64,000 nucleotides of DNA from an uncultured Kocuria sp. (GCF_947500125.1 NZ_CANMRA010000012.1:57407-121406), one strand, 5' to 3'; positions 8,339-17,220 are shown, numbered from the stretch's first letter. A program made the numbers and translations. Notes: generated by a model not told the origin, from the letters alone.

Positions 8339-9232
8339 ATGACCCGTGACCTGACCTCCTCCAACGGCATCGGCTCGCTCCTGACCGGCAAGGCCCGCAC
8401 CGTGGCCGCCGTCGCTGCGTTCTCCGGACTGGCCCTCGCCACCACCGTGTCCGTGCAGTCCGCTCCCGCCCAGGACGCCTCTGCCGACGCTCCGCTGTCC
8501 GCCGTGGCTGCCGCCACCCCCGCCGCGGCCCCCGCCGTGTCCCTCGAGCCCGTCGCCCACGTGACGAAGGCCGAGAAGTCGGCGTCGGAGAAGCCGGCCG
8601 CGAAGAAGGCTGAGAAGAAGGCCGAGCGGAAGGTGCAGACCCCGGTCGTCTCGGCCCCCGCCGTGGCCGCCCCGGCCCCGAAGCCGGCCGTGCAGGCCGC
8701 CCCCGCTCCGAAGCCGGCCGTGCAGGCCGCCCCGGCCCCGAAGCCGGCCGCCGCGCCTGCCCCGGCGGTTGCGGCTCCGAAGCCCGCTGCTCCGAAGCCG
8801 GCCGTGCAGGCCGCCCCGGCCCCGAATCCCGTCGCCGCCCCGAAGCCGGTCGTGCAGGCCGCCCCGGCGGCCGAGCGCACCGTCAGCACCCAGAGCTCCG
8901 CCTCGGGCAAGGGCGCGACCATCTCCTCCGCCGCCATGGGCCAGCTCGGCGTGAGCCAGGACTGCACCGCGCTCGTCACGAACGCCCTGCGCGCCGCCGG
9001 GATCAACCACCACGGCTGGCCGGCCTCCTACCTGAGCCTCGGCACGCAGGTCTCCGCCGGCCAGGCGCAGCCCGGCGACCTCGTCTACTACGCCGACGGC
9101 GGCATGGGCGCGGCCCACATCGGCGTCTACATCGGCGGCGGCAAGGCCGTCCACGGCGGCTGGAACGGCGGCACGACCGTCATCGACAGCGTCAACGTGG
9201 GCTCCGGCCCCGTCTACGTCCGCGTGCGCTGA
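8339..9232 (+). CDS. Secreted NlpC/P60-like protein with Ala-Pro-Lys repeat linker
   Basis: 297 residues from ATG 8339. A membrane-spanning or signal segment lies at about residues 20-45, followed by a Lys/Glu/Ala-rich charged stretch (about 75-105). A low-complexity linker (about 108-185) then repeats the motif APKPAVQAAP several times. The C-terminal domain (about 195-297) has a papain-like start with Cys209 in QDCTALV and His260 in AAHIGVYIGGG. It resembles a diverged NlpC/P60 or CHAP-like hydrolase. It lies downstream of a similar protein but behind terminator hairpins and without its own recognisable riboswitch. The linker probably spans the wall. Confidence 0.85.
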   Translation: MTRDLTSSNGIGSLLTGKARTVAAVAAFSGLALATTVSVQSAPAQDASADAPLSAVAAATPAAAPAVSLEPVAHVTKAEKSASEKPAAKKAEKKAERKVQTPVVSAPAVAAPAPKPAVQAAPAPKPAVQAAPAPKPAAAPAPAVAAPKPAAPKPAVQAAPAPNPVAAPKPVVQAAPAAERTVSTQSSASGKGATISSAAMGQLGVSQDCTALVTNALRAAGINHHGWPASYLSLGTQVSAGQAQPGDLVYYADGGMGAAHIGVYIGGGKAVHGGWNGGTTVIDSVNVGSGPVYVRVR

Positions 9233-9252
9233 CCGCACGCGAGAGCACGGTT

Positions 9253-9296
9253 CGGGTGCGCGGTTCCTGGTCGGCCAGACAGGAACCGCGCACCCG
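9253..9296 (+). terminator. Hairpin terminator after second NlpC/P60-like gene
   Basis: A 17-bp perfect stem (CGGGTGCGCGGTTCCTG and its complement) around a ten-base loop, 20 bases after the stop at 9232. There is no T run, as is usual in this genome. Confidence 0.75.
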
Positions 9297-9351
9297 CTGT
9301 CGTTCCCGGCACCCAGCCCGGCGCCGCGCCGGCGGTCGATAGACTGGGGCC

Positions 9352-9618
9352 ATGTCCACCGACTTCAGCCGCAACGCCCGCACGAGCCTCGATCGTGAGT
9401 ACGCCTACATGGCCTACGGCATGATCGGCGGCGCCGTGCCCGGCATCGTGGTCGGCTTCGTCGTCGCCGCGTTCGTGGGCCACGCCGCGATGTGGCTCTC
9501 GGTCTTCGGCGGCATCGGGATCGTGCTCGGACTGGTCACCGGGATCCTGCTCCACCGGAGGCGGCATCCCTCGGCCGGTACCGGAGAGAACCGGGAGCGC
9601 GGCGCAGCGCCGGAATGA
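9352..9618 (+). CDS. Small membrane protein, unknown
   Basis: 88 residues from ATG 9352. A polar N-terminus of about 22 residues is followed by two hydrophobic helices (about 22-44 and 47-68), then HRRRRH and a polar tail. It has the layout of an actinobacterial two-helix membrane protein, but I do not recognise the family. Its last 83 bases overlap antisense the 3' end of the convergent DUF4031-HD-NUDIX gene, so one or both C-terminal tails are probably under weak constraint. Confidence 0.7.
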   Translation: MSTDFSRNARTSLDREYAYMAYGMIGGAVPGIVVGFVVAAFVGHAAMWLSVFGGIGIVLGLVTGILLHRRRHPSAGTGENRERGAAPE

Positions 9619-10927
9619 CGTGCTCCCGCAGCAGCGGGGCCAGATCCGCGGGGAGCGCGGCGGGGGAGTCCCCCACCACCGGCTGCCAGCGCAGCTCCTC
9701 GATCTCCGCGAGCGGCACGGGCCTGCCTGTCAGGGGCGCCGTGAACACCGTGCAGCGCACCCACGTGCCGGCCTCGTTCGCGGCCGGCGCCTCGAACTCC
9801 CCGAGCAGGAGCAGCTGGGCGGTGTCCAGCCGCAGGCCCACCTCCTCCGCCGTCTCGCGCACGGCGGCCGCCGCCGGGGACTCGCCCGGGTCGAGCTTGC
9901 CGCCCACCAGCATGAAGCGCTCCGTGCCGCGCTTGCGCACCGTCAGCAGCGCCCCGTCGTCGTCCCGCAGGCACACGGCGGTGATGGTCAGCACCTCGGC
10001 GTCCGCGGGAGGACCCCCGGGATCTGCCTCGACGGCTGCGCGCAGCCGGCCGATCTCGTCGTCGAGGTTGGTTGCCGCCGCGGCGCCCCACCGCCGCTGG
10101 GCCTCGGGGGTCCGGAACAGCGGCCGCCGGTGCCGCAGGTCCTCGAGCACCCGCAGCCGGGCCTGCGCGAAGACCGGTGCGGGCACGTGCGCGTACTCCT
10201 TCCGCACTCCCGCGACGTAGGCGGCGTAGCCGGCCGGGTCCGCACCGAGCACCGAGAGGTCCGCGTCGAGGAGCACCGCTCCTGCGGTGTCCTCCTCGGT
10301 GACCCGGTGCCCGAGGGTGAGCAGGACCAGCCGCTCGACCTCCGCCGCGAGCGGCTCCGGGAAGCCGGCGGCGCCCAGCCGCGCGCGGGCCAGCTCCGCG
10401 GACTCCCGCTCGTCCGCCCCGGGACGGCCGCGGTAGACCGCGTCGTGGAACCACGCGGCCAGGACCAGGGCCTCGTGGCCGGCGGGGTCGGGGCCGGTCC
10501 CGTGCCGCAGCAGGTCGACGGCCTCGAGCACCGCGAGCAGGTGGGAGGGGCCGTGGTAGTGCCGGTGCGGCTCGCTCCACCGGTCCACGAGCTCCTCGCC
10601 CAGCGCCGGGTGCGCCGGGAAGCGGGCCGTCCACCGCCGCAGCAGCACCCGGGCGACCCGGTCGGGGCGCGCCCGCGCCGGGACCCGCAGCCCGCTGCGC
10701 ACGAGCACGCGCGTGAGCCGCCGGCCGTCGACCGGCAGGGCGCCCGCGGCCACCGCCTCCTCGTACCGGCTCTCCGGCACGTCGTAGTGGTCCCGGTCGA
10801 ACGCTCGCCGGGAAACGCCCAGCCGGTCCGCGAAGGCGTGCAGCTCCTCGTAGGACGTGTCGGATACCAGGTGCGAGAAGTGCGTCCCGTGGGCTGGCCA
10901 CAGCGGCGGATCGATGTAGACGGGCAT
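9536..10927 (-). CDS. DUF4031-HD-NUDIX three-domain fusion protein
   Basis: 463 residues from ATG 10927. Residues 1-85 are DUF4031, beginning with the typical MPVYIDPPLWPAHG and HLVSDTSYEELHAFA. Residues 88-270 are an HD-type hydrolase domain with HYHGPSHL, then WFHDAVY (the His-Asp pair) and a third region around LLDADLSVLG. Residues 310-445 are a NUDIX domain whose box GKLDPGESPAAAAVRETAEE continues with VGL and fits Gx5Ex7REUxEExGU. The HD part probably cleaves phosphoester or nucleotide substrates and the NUDIX part nucleoside-diphosphate derivatives; actual substrates are unknown. The last 83 bases overlap the gene at 9352. The three domains are usually encoded in one or two combinations; this single chain is notable. 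Confidence 0.88.
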   Translation of the reverse strand: MPVYIDPPLWPAHGTHFSHLVSDTSYEELHAFADRLGVSRRAFDRDHYDVPESRYEEAVAAGALPVDGRRLTRVLVRSGLRVPARARPDRVARVLLRRWTARFPAHPALGEELVDRWSEPHRHYHGPSHLLAVLEAVDLLRHGTGPDPAGHEALVLAAWFHDAVYRGRPGADERESAELARARLGAAGFPEPLAAEVERLVLLTLGHRVTEEDTAGAVLLDADLSVLGADPAGYAAYVAGVRKEYAHVPAPVFAQARLRVLEDLRHRRPLFRTPEAQRRWGAAAATNLDDEIGRLRAAVEADPGGPPADAEVLTITAVCLRDDDGALLTVRKRGTERFMLVGGKLDPGESPAAAAVRETAEEVGLRLDTAQLLLLGEFEAPAANEAGTWVRCTVFTAPLTGRPVPLAEIEELRWQPVVGDSPAALPADLAPLLREHVIPALRRAPGSLRYRPRDAASGGAGSR

Positions 10928-10990
10928 GCGATCGATCCTAGACGTGGCCGGTTAGCGGGGGTCCGGGGGAGCCCCTAGACTGTTCGCGTC

Positions 10991-11063
10991 GCCCTCGTAG
11001 CTCAGGGGATAGAGCACGGCTCTCCTAAAGCCGGTGTCGTTGGTTCGAATCCAATCGAGGGCA
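10991..11063 (+). tRNA. tRNA-Arg (anticodon CCT)
   Basis: 73 bases forming a full cloverleaf. The acceptor stem pairs GCCCTCG with CGAGGGC. The D arm contains GCTCAGGGGATAGAGC. The anticodon stem CGGCT/AGCCG closes the loop CTCCTAA, giving anticodon CCT. The T arm contains GGTTCGAATCC. No CCA is encoded. It reads AGG codons. A rho-independent terminator follows immediately. Confidence 0.97.
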
Positions 11064-11070
11064 CGCACGG

Positions 11071-11098
11071 ACGTCCCGGACCGCACGGTCCGGGACGT
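11071..11098 (+). terminator. Rho-independent terminator of tRNA-Arg
   Basis: A perfect 12-bp stem (ACGTCCCGGACC and its complement) around a GCAC loop is followed by TTCTTCTGTT, one of the few terminators here with a T-rich tail. It starts seven bases after the tRNA. Confidence 0.92.
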
Positions 11099-11218
11099 TC
11101 TTCTGTTCGGGGCGGGTCCCGGGCGGGTCCGGGGCGGGTCCGGGAGACCTGGCGCGGCCGCCGGCGGAGACCGCCGGTCACCACCGGGCGCGGCCGGTCA
11201 CCGCCGCGCTGCGGGCGC

Positions 11219-11878
11219 TCACTCCCGCGGCGGGGCGTCGGCGGGGGCGGCCCTCGACCGGCGCCGGACGGCCTCCACGGCCACGGTCGCGGTCACGGCG
11301 AGCAGCAGCACGAGCAGCACCCAGCGGGCGATCACCAGCACGGAGGCCAGGGTCACGGCGGAGCCGTCCGCGGGGTCCGCGAGCGCGGCGTCGATCGCCG
11401 CGTTGCCCGCCAGGGAGACGGCCGCGAAGCCGAGCACCACGGCCGAGCGCACCCAGCGCCGGGCGCGGGACGCCGTGTTGACCGCCACGAACAGCAGCCA
11501 GGCCAGCCCCACGAACAGCGGGGCCAGCAGCCCGGAGGAGCGGTGCACCGCCTCGTACTGGGCGCGGCCCTGCTCGCCCAGCGCCGTGGCGAGGCGCTGG
11601 GCGTGCTCCTGGTCGAATCCGCCCGGCATCCACTCGGGCAGGGCGAGCCCGCCGGCCGCGGCGGCGCCGAACTGGGGGAGCACCCAGGCGTGGACGTACA
11701 GCCACAGGACCGCCGAGACGGACATGGCCACCCCCACCACGAGACCCGAGCTCGACCTCGTGGGCTCGGGACGGAGCTCGCCGGGGCCCGCCTGGTGCAG
11801 GCGCGTTCCCCGCCGCGGCCCCGGAGGCGCCGCGGTGCCGCCGTGCTTGCGTGCCTTCTGTGCGCGTGTCAGTCCCAT
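11219..11878 (-). CDS. Four-helix membrane protein, unknown
   Basis: 219 residues from ATG 11878 (MGLTRAQKARKHGG). A basic, Pro-rich cytoplasmic N-terminus of about 45 residues is followed by four hydrophobic segments (about 47-70, 118-135, 142-162 and 176-200) and an Arg-rich tail. The first loop is long (about 50 residues) and probably extracellular. I do not recognise the family. It is divergent from the NHL-repeat-like gene and ends just past the tRNA terminator and a short run of GGGCGGGTCC repeats. Confidence 0.75.
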   Translation of the reverse strand: MGLTRAQKARKHGGTAAPPGPRRGTRLHQAGPGELRPEPTRSSSGLVVGVAMSVSAVLWLYVHAWVLPQFGAAAAGGLALPEWMPGGFDQEHAQRLATALGEQGRAQYEAVHRSSGLLAPLFVGLAWLLFVAVNTASRARRWVRSAVVLGFAAVSLAGNAAIDAALADPADGSAVTLASVLVIARWVLLVLLLAVTATVAVEAVRRRSRAAPADAPPRE

Positions 11879-12026
11879 GCCTCCATTATCCGGTCGTGCG
11901 CCCTCCGCCCAACGCCGGGACCGGGGGTAGGCTGGGGCCACCCGCACCGGTCCTTCGGGCCGCAGGGGGGGCGGCCCGGCCGAGGACGACCGGGCGTTCG
12001 ACGAGGACGACACGGAGGTGCCGGTC

Positions 12027-12755
12027 ATGGAACTGTCCATCGGACTCCCGGACGGCCTGCTCATGCGGCTGACCGAGGGCAACGTGCTGACGCTGTTCGA
12101 TAAGGACCACGAGACGGTGCGCCGCACGGTGGACTGCTCCGTCCTCGGCGGCGCCCCCATCGCGGACATGGTGTGGTCGCACAAGCTCTCGGCCGTGATC
12201 GTGGCGGTGCCCTCCCTGCACCGGCTCTTCCGCTGGGACCCGTACACCGACGTGCTGTACGAGTTCGCGGGCACGGGCGAGTCCGGGCGGCGGGACGGCA
12301 AGGCGGCGCAGGCCAAGTTCGCCGCCACCGTGTCCATCACCGAGGACGGCAACGGCACGCTGTGGCTCATCGACCGCGACTCCTCGTCGCTGCGCTGCAT
12401 CGAGATCGACACCGACAAGCCCGACGGCGGCCCGCAGGTCTGCACCGTGGTCGGACGTGCGGGCGCTGGCTTCGCGGACGGTCCCGCGGACGTGGCCCAG
12501 CTGGACCACCCCGAGGACCTGCAGATCCTCTACGACGGCTCCGTCGTGATCGCCGACACCGGCAACGACGCCATCCGGCACCTCGACCCGGCGAGCCGGG
12601 AGCTCGACACCGTCTACGGCGGGGGGACCGAGAGCTCCGTCGAGTTCGACGACGACATCGCGCTGCAGCGGCCCGTCCGGGTCACGGTCGCCGACTCGGA
12701 GCTGTGGGTCGAGGACGACAACGGCCGCCACCGGCTCGAACTGCACTTCGTCTGA
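12027..12755 (+). CDS. NHL-repeat-like beta-propeller protein
   Basis: 242 residues. ATG 12027 is favoured because GGAGG (12014-12018) sits eight bases ahead; an in-frame GTG at 12018 overlaps that site. Repeating motifs of the NHL type appear twice: GTGESGRRDGKAAQAKF and GRAGAGFADGPADVAQLDHP, each followed by a strand such as LWLIDRDSSSLRCI or VVIADTGNDAIRHL. This suggests a partial propeller. No signal peptide is present, so it should be cytoplasmic. NHL domains bind proteins or nucleic acids or have lyase activity; nothing here chooses between these. Confidence 0.75.
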   Translation: MELSIGLPDGLLMRLTEGNVLTLFDKDHETVRRTVDCSVLGGAPIADMVWSHKLSAVIVAVPSLHRLFRWDPYTDVLYEFAGTGESGRRDGKAAQAKFAATVSITEDGNGTLWLIDRDSSSLRCIEIDTDKPDGGPQVCTVVGRAGAGFADGPADVAQLDHPEDLQILYDGSVVIADTGNDAIRHLDPASRELDTVYGGGTESSVEFDDDIALQRPVRVTVADSELWVEDDNGRHRLELHFV

Positions 12756-12794
12756 GGGCCGTCCCCGCCCCGGCCCGGCTGTCGGACGGCCCTC
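12754..12794 (+). terminator. Hairpin at end of NHL-repeat-like gene
   Basis: GAGGGCCGTCC pairs with GGACGGCCCTC (11 bp) across a 19-base loop. The left arm begins inside the stop codon. It separates the NHL-like gene from pcrA, whose ATG is 18 bases further on. Confidence 0.6.
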
Positions 12795-12811
12795 GGTAGA
12801 CTGGGTCCACG

Positions 12812-15283
12812 ATGGACTACCTCTTCGACAACCCGCTCCTGCCCTCCGCCTCCGTGGCCCGCCCCGGCACGGCCACCCCGCCGCGGCGCGGCACCGTCTC
12901 CGCCGACGCCCTCGTGGAGGGCCTCAACGACCCGCAGCGGGCCGCCGTCGAGCACTCCGGCTCACCGCTGCTGATCGTCGCCGGCGCCGGCTCCGGCAAG
13001 ACCCGTGTGCTGACCCACCGCATCGCGCACCTGCTGGCGACCGGGCGGGCCCACCAGGGCGAGATCCTGGCGATCACGTTCACGAACAAGGCCGCCGCCG
13101 AGATGCGCGAGCGCGTGGTCGAGCTCGTGGGGGACTCCGCGAAGTCGATGTCGATCTCCACCTTCCACTCCTTCTGCGTGCGCGTGCTGCGCCGGGAGGC
13201 CGCGAGCGTGGGCCTGAAGTCGACCTTCTCCATCTACGACTCCGCCGACTCCCTGCGGCTCCTCACGCTCGTGGCCAAGCAGCACGACCTCGATCCCAAG
13301 CGCTTCGCGCCGAAGAGCATCCAGCACCGGATCTCCGCGCTGAAGAACGAGCTCGTCGACGACGAGACGTACCTGTCCCGGGCCTCCGAGAGCGACCCCT
13401 TCGAGAGCGCCGTGGCCCAGGTCTACCGCGGCTACACCGAGCGGCTGCGCGCGGCCAACGCCATGGACTTCGACGACCTCATCGCCCAGACCGTGCACAT
13501 GCTCCGGGCGTTCCCGCAGGTCGCCGAGTACTACCGGCGGCGGTACCGGCACGTGCTCATCGACGAGTACCAGGACACCAACCATGCGCAGTACGCGCTG
13601 GTCCGGGAGCTCGTCGGGACCGGCGCGGACGCCGGGACCGGGCCGGGGGCGAGCCCCGTGCCGCCCGCCGAGCTGACCGTGGTGGGCGACTCGGACCAGT
13701 CGATCTACGCGTTCCGCGGGGCCGACATCCGCAACATCGTCGACTTCGAGCAGGACTACCCCCAGGCCCGGACGATCCTGCTGGAGCAGAACTACCGGTC
13801 CACCCAGAACATCCTCACCGCGGCCAACGCGGTGATCGCGAAGAACACGGGCCGCCGGGACAAGCGGCTCTGGACGGCCTCCGGCAGCGGCGAGAAGATC
13901 ACCGGCTACGCCGCCGAGAACGAGCACGAGGAGGCCCGCTTCATCGCGGAGGAGATCGACCGCCTCCAGGACGAGGACGGCTACCGCCCCGGTGACGTCG
14001 CCGTGTTCTACCGCACCAACGCCCAGTCGCGCTCCCTCGAGGAGATCCTCATGCGCGTGGGCCTGCCCTACAAGGTGGTGGGCGGCACCCGCTTCTACGA
14101 GCGCAAGGAGATCAAGGACGCCCTGTCCTACCTGCGCGCGATCGTGAACCCGGACGACGACATCAACGTCCGCCGGATCGTCAACGAGCCCAAGCGCGGC
14201 ATCGGCGACCGCGCGGAGGGCGCCGCCGCGGCGCTCGCCGAGCGCGAGCGGATCTCCTTCATGGCCGCGCTGCGCCGTGCCGACGAGGCACCGGGGATGG
14301 CCACCCGCTCGCTGAACGCGGTCAAGGTGTTCGTCCAGCTCATGGACGACCTCGCCTCGGTCGCCGAGGGCTCGGGGGCCGCCAGCGTCCTCGAGGCCGT
14401 CCTGGAGCAGTCCGGGTACCTCGCGGCGCTGCGCCAGTCGCAGGACCCCCAGGACGAGTCCCGCGTCGAGAACCTCGCGGAGCTCGTGGCCGTGGTCCGG
14501 GAGTTCGAACGGGACCGCCCCGACGCCGGGCTGCCCGAGTTCCTCGAGCACGTCTCCCTCGTGGCCGACGCCGACCAGATCCCCAACCGGCCCGCCGCCG
14601 GGACCGAGGGCGGGCCGAGCGCCGAGCAGATCGCGGCGGAGGTCGCCGAGGCCCGTGCCCAGGGCGTGGTCACCCTCATGACCCTGCACACCGCCAAGGG
14701 CCTCGAGTTCCCCGTGGTCTTCCTGACCGGGATGGAGCACGGGCTGTTCCCGCACCAGCGCTCCCTCACGGACGAGAAGGAGATGGAGGAGGAGCGGCGC
14801 CTCGCCTACGTGGGCCTCACCCGGGCCCGCGAGCGCCTCTACCTCACCCGCTCCGAGTTCCGCTCCATGTGGGGGCAGTCCCAGTACAACCCGGCCAGTC
14901 CGTTCCTCGACGAGATCCCGGCCGAGCTCCTCGACTGGAAGCGCGAGGGGTCCTCGGCCCCGGCGTCGTGGGGCTCCGCGCTGCACGGCGGCGGCTCCGG
15001 GCAGCGGGACCCGATGCGCGGCTCGTACTGGGGCGCCGCGGCGGCGTCGAACGCGGCCTTCGAGCGGATGGCGCCGTCCCGGGCCACCACGGCGGGACGC
15101 GTCCAGCCCAACAAGGAGATCCCGAGTCTGTCCGTGGGCGACACCGTGGACCACACGGCGTTCGGGAAGGGCACCGTGGTCTCCCTCGAGGGCGCCGGCG
15201 ACAAGACCGTGGCGAAGGTGCGGTTCGGGGCCGACGAGAAGCGGCTGCTGCTGCGCTACGCGCCGCTGACGAAGGTCGGCTGA
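12812..15283 (+). CDS. pcrA: ATP-dependent DNA helicase UvrD/PcrA
   Basis: 823 residues from ATG 12812. Superfamily 1A 3'-to-5' helicase for nucleotide excision and mismatch-type repair and replication restart. Visible motifs: Q-motif region LNDPQRAA, Walker A GAGSGKT at residues 58-64, motif Ia ITFTNKAAAEM, motif II IDEYQDTN, motif III VVGDSDQSIYAFRGAD, motif IV QNYRS, motif V LMTLHTAKGLEF, and motif VI YVGLTRAR. The C-terminal tail has the Tudor-like VGDTVDHTAFGKGTVVSLEG that binds RNA polymerase in PcrA/UvrD1 proteins. A short Gly/Ala-rich insertion (GTGADAGTGPGASP) lies between motifs II and III. In many related genomes pcrA lies close upstream of sucCD, roughly as here. Confidence 0.97.
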   Translation: MDYLFDNPLLPSASVARPGTATPPRRGTVSADALVEGLNDPQRAAVEHSGSPLLIVAGAGSGKTRVLTHRIAHLLATGRAHQGEILAITFTNKAAAEMRERVVELVGDSAKSMSISTFHSFCVRVLRREAASVGLKSTFSIYDSADSLRLLTLVAKQHDLDPKRFAPKSIQHRISALKNELVDDETYLSRASESDPFESAVAQVYRGYTERLRAANAMDFDDLIAQTVHMLRAFPQVAEYYRRRYRHVLIDEYQDTNHAQYALVRELVGTGADAGTGPGASPVPPAELTVVGDSDQSIYAFRGADIRNIVDFEQDYPQARTILLEQNYRSTQNILTAANAVIAKNTGRRDKRLWTASGSGEKITGYAAENEHEEARFIAEEIDRLQDEDGYRPGDVAVFYRTNAQSRSLEEILMRVGLPYKVVGGTRFYERKEIKDALSYLRAIVNPDDDINVRRIVNEPKRGIGDRAEGAAAALAERERISFMAALRRADEAPGMATRSLNAVKVFVQLMDDLASVAEGSGAASVLEAVLEQSGYLAALRQSQDPQDESRVENLAELVAVVREFERDRPDAGLPEFLEHVSLVADADQIPNRPAAGTEGGPSAEQIAAEVAEARAQGVVTLMTLHTAKGLEFPVVFLTGMEHGLFPHQRSLTDEKEMEEERRLAYVGLTRARERLYLTRSEFRSMWGQSQYNPASPFLDEIPAELLDWKREGSSAPASWGSALHGGGSGQRDPMRGSYWGAAAASNAAFERMAPSRATTAGRVQPNKEIPSLSVGDTVDHTAFGKGTVVSLEGAGDKTVAKVRFGADEKRLLLRYAPLTKVG

Positions 15284-15320
15284 GCCCGGCCGGCCTGCCG
15301 CGGTCCACGGTGGGACGGAC

Positions 15321-15358
15321 GCCGCGGCGGAACGAGAGAGCCGCGGCGGAACGAGAGA
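15321..15358. repeat. Perfect 19-bp tandem duplication
   Basis: GCCGCGGCGGAACGAGAGA occurs twice head to tail (15321-15339 and 15340-15358), abutting the terminator hairpin that begins at 15359. It lies between pcrA and the convergent sugar porter gene and is noncoding. Confidence 0.95.
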
Positions 15359-15410
15359 GCCTCCGTGGTGGAGGTGGTCCCCTCGAGGGGAGCACCTCCA
15401 CCACGGAGGC
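15359..15410. terminator. Bidirectional terminator between pcrA and sugar porter
   Basis: An 18-bp perfect stem (GCCTCCGTGGTGGAGGTG and its complement at 15393-15410) encloses a second perfect palindrome, TCCCCTCGAGGGGA (15378-15391). The genes on either side converge, so it can serve both. Confidence 0.9.
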
Positions 15411-15444
15411 TCATTCCGTGCGGCGTCCGGCCGATGTCGAACGC

Positions 15445-16893
15445 CTAGGAGGTCGGCGCCTTGATCTGGTAGATCGCGCCGGTCGAGACGTCCTCCTCGA
15501 GGGCCTCGAGCGTGCGTCCCCGGGTCTCCGGGACCTGCGTGAACACGAAGATCAGCGCCAGCACGCCGATCCCGGCGAAGAGGAAGAACGTGCCGGTGAT
15601 GCCGACCGCGGCGACCAGGGAGGGGAAGTAGAGCGAGAGGACGCCGTTGGCCACCCACAGCATGAAGACGGACACGCCGATCCCGAAGCCGCGCATGTGC
15701 AGCGGGAAGACCTCGGAGAGGTACACCCACACGGCGACGTTGAGGAAGGTCTGCATGGAGCCGACGAAGGCCACCACCAGCGCCAGGATCACCCAGGGCC
15801 GCAGCGGGTTGCCCGGCTCCAGGGTCATCGCGGAGATCCCGATCAGCAGGTGGCAGGTGGTCGTGAGGCTCAGGCCGATCATGAAGGTCTTCCGCCGGTC
15901 GAGCCGGTCCATCAGGTACAGCGCGATGAACCCGCCGACCACGGCGATCACCCCGGGGGCGATGTTGGCGATCAGAGCGGCACTGGCGCTGAAGCCGGAC
16001 TCGATCAGCACGATCTGGCCGTAGTACATGATCGAGTTGATGCCGGTGAACTGCTGGGCGATGCCCAGGCCGATGCCGACGAGCATGATGCGGACCAGGT
16101 GCTTGTTGGTGAGGATCTGGCCCAGCCCGATCCGGTTCTCGGCCCGCTCCTCCTCGGTGATGTGCTCGACCTCGCCGAGCTCGGCGATCGCCCGGTCCTC
16201 GGATCGCACCGTCTTGAGCACCGCGAGGGCGTCCTCGTGCCGGCCCTTCTCGACGAGCCAGCGCGGTGACTCCGGCATCCGGAGCATCCCGATGAACAGC
16301 GCCACGGCCGGCAGCGCGGAGATCGCGAACATGATCCGCCAGACCCCTGTCACATCGCTGAAGACGTTGCCGATGATCGCGTTGATCACGAACGCCGAGA
16401 GCTGGCCGATCACGATGGCCACCTCGTTGCGGCCTGCGATCGAGCCGCGGATCTCGTAGGGGGCCAGCTCCGCGAGGAAGACCGGCACGACCGCCGAGGC
16501 GCCGCCGACGGCGAGGCCCAGGCAGATGCGCCCGGCGACCAGCACCTCGTAGTTCGGGGTGAAGACGACGATCATCGTCCCGACGAAGAAGAGGACGGCC
16601 AGGAGGAGGATCGTCCTGCGGCGACCCCAGGCGTCCGAGATGCGACCTCCGGACAGCGCGCCGACGGCGGCCGCGAAGACGAGCGAGCTGGTGACCACGC
16701 CCTCGGTGAACGGCGTGAGGCCCAGCTGCTCCGACATCGGGCGCAGCGCGCCGTTGATGACACCGGTGTCGTAGCCGAAGAGCAGACCGCCGAAGCAGGC
16801 GACGACCGAGATGAGGCCGAGGCGCTTGCGATGTGGTCCGGAGGTGAGCGGGGGCAGCGCAGCAGCTGCCTCCCGGGGTGACGATGTGGCCAT
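15445..16893 (-). CDS. MFS sugar porter, IolT-like (myo-inositol or sugar:H+ symporter)
   Basis: 482 residues from ATG 16893, with 12 predicted membrane helices. Sugar-porter signatures are all present: GGLLFGYDTGVINGAL in helix 1, GRRRTILL after helix 2, PESPRWLVEKGR after helix 6, QQFTGINSIMYYG in helix 7, DRLDRRKTF after helix 8 and VPETRGRTLEALEE at the C-terminus. The GYDTGVINGAL helix is typical of the IolT inositol transporters, and the window holds a full inositol pathway, so inositol is a plausible substrate. Other sugars cannot be excluded. It is not in an operon with iol genes, and I saw no shared operator in front of it. Confidence 0.9.
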   Translation of the reverse strand: MATSSPREAAAALPPLTSGPHRKRLGLISVVACFGGLLFGYDTGVINGALRPMSEQLGLTPFTEGVVTSSLVFAAAVGALSGGRISDAWGRRRTILLLAVLFFVGTMIVVFTPNYEVLVAGRICLGLAVGGASAVVPVFLAELAPYEIRGSIAGRNEVAIVIGQLSAFVINAIIGNVFSDVTGVWRIMFAISALPAVALFIGMLRMPESPRWLVEKGRHEDALAVLKTVRSEDRAIAELGEVEHITEEERAENRIGLGQILTNKHLVRIMLVGIGLGIAQQFTGINSIMYYGQIVLIESGFSASAALIANIAPGVIAVVGGFIALYLMDRLDRRKTFMIGLSLTTTCHLLIGISAMTLEPGNPLRPWVILALVVAFVGSMQTFLNVAVWVYLSEVFPLHMRGFGIGVSVFMLWVANGVLSLYFPSLVAAVGITGTFFLFAGIGVLALIFVFTQVPETRGRTLEALEEDVSTGAIYQIKAPTS

Positions 16894-17220
16894 CGGAGAG
16901 TCCTTTGTTCGTGCGCAGCCGTTGCGCTCTTGACGGTGCTGGTTCGTCGGTTCGACGGGCCGCTCGTGGAGTGACGCACGTCTCACTGGTCCTGATGTCA
17001 CTATGTTAGGACATAGGAAGACGGCGGGGAACCCCGAGCCGGAATTTCTTGTGATCGGCGCAACATTTCCGGAAGGCACCGGGCACCGGGCACCAGGTAC
17101 CAGGCCCCAGGCCCCGGGCACCAAGGGCCAGGCGCCTGGGGCCTGGGGCGGGGATCCGCGGTCAGAGGGGAGTGGCGGGGAAGGGCGCCGGCCGTGCCGC
17201 CGGGTCCGGGGCGGGTGACC
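16894..17220. other. Intergenic region with a 7-bp degenerate repeat tract
   Basis: No gene is supported. The first 130 bases upstream of the sugar porter are relatively A+T-rich and probably hold its promoter. At 17074-17150 lies a run of 11 heptamers, most ending in CC (for example AGGCACC, GGGCACC, GGGCACC, AGGTACC, AGGCCCC, AGGCCCC, GGGCACC). The last units form a GC-rich palindrome around CCAGGCGCCTGG. Confidence 0.8.

Noticed and set aside
10991..11063. tRNA-Arg as an integration site for a mobile element
   Set aside because: No repeat of the tRNA 3' end was noticed elsewhere and no integrase or phage gene follows.
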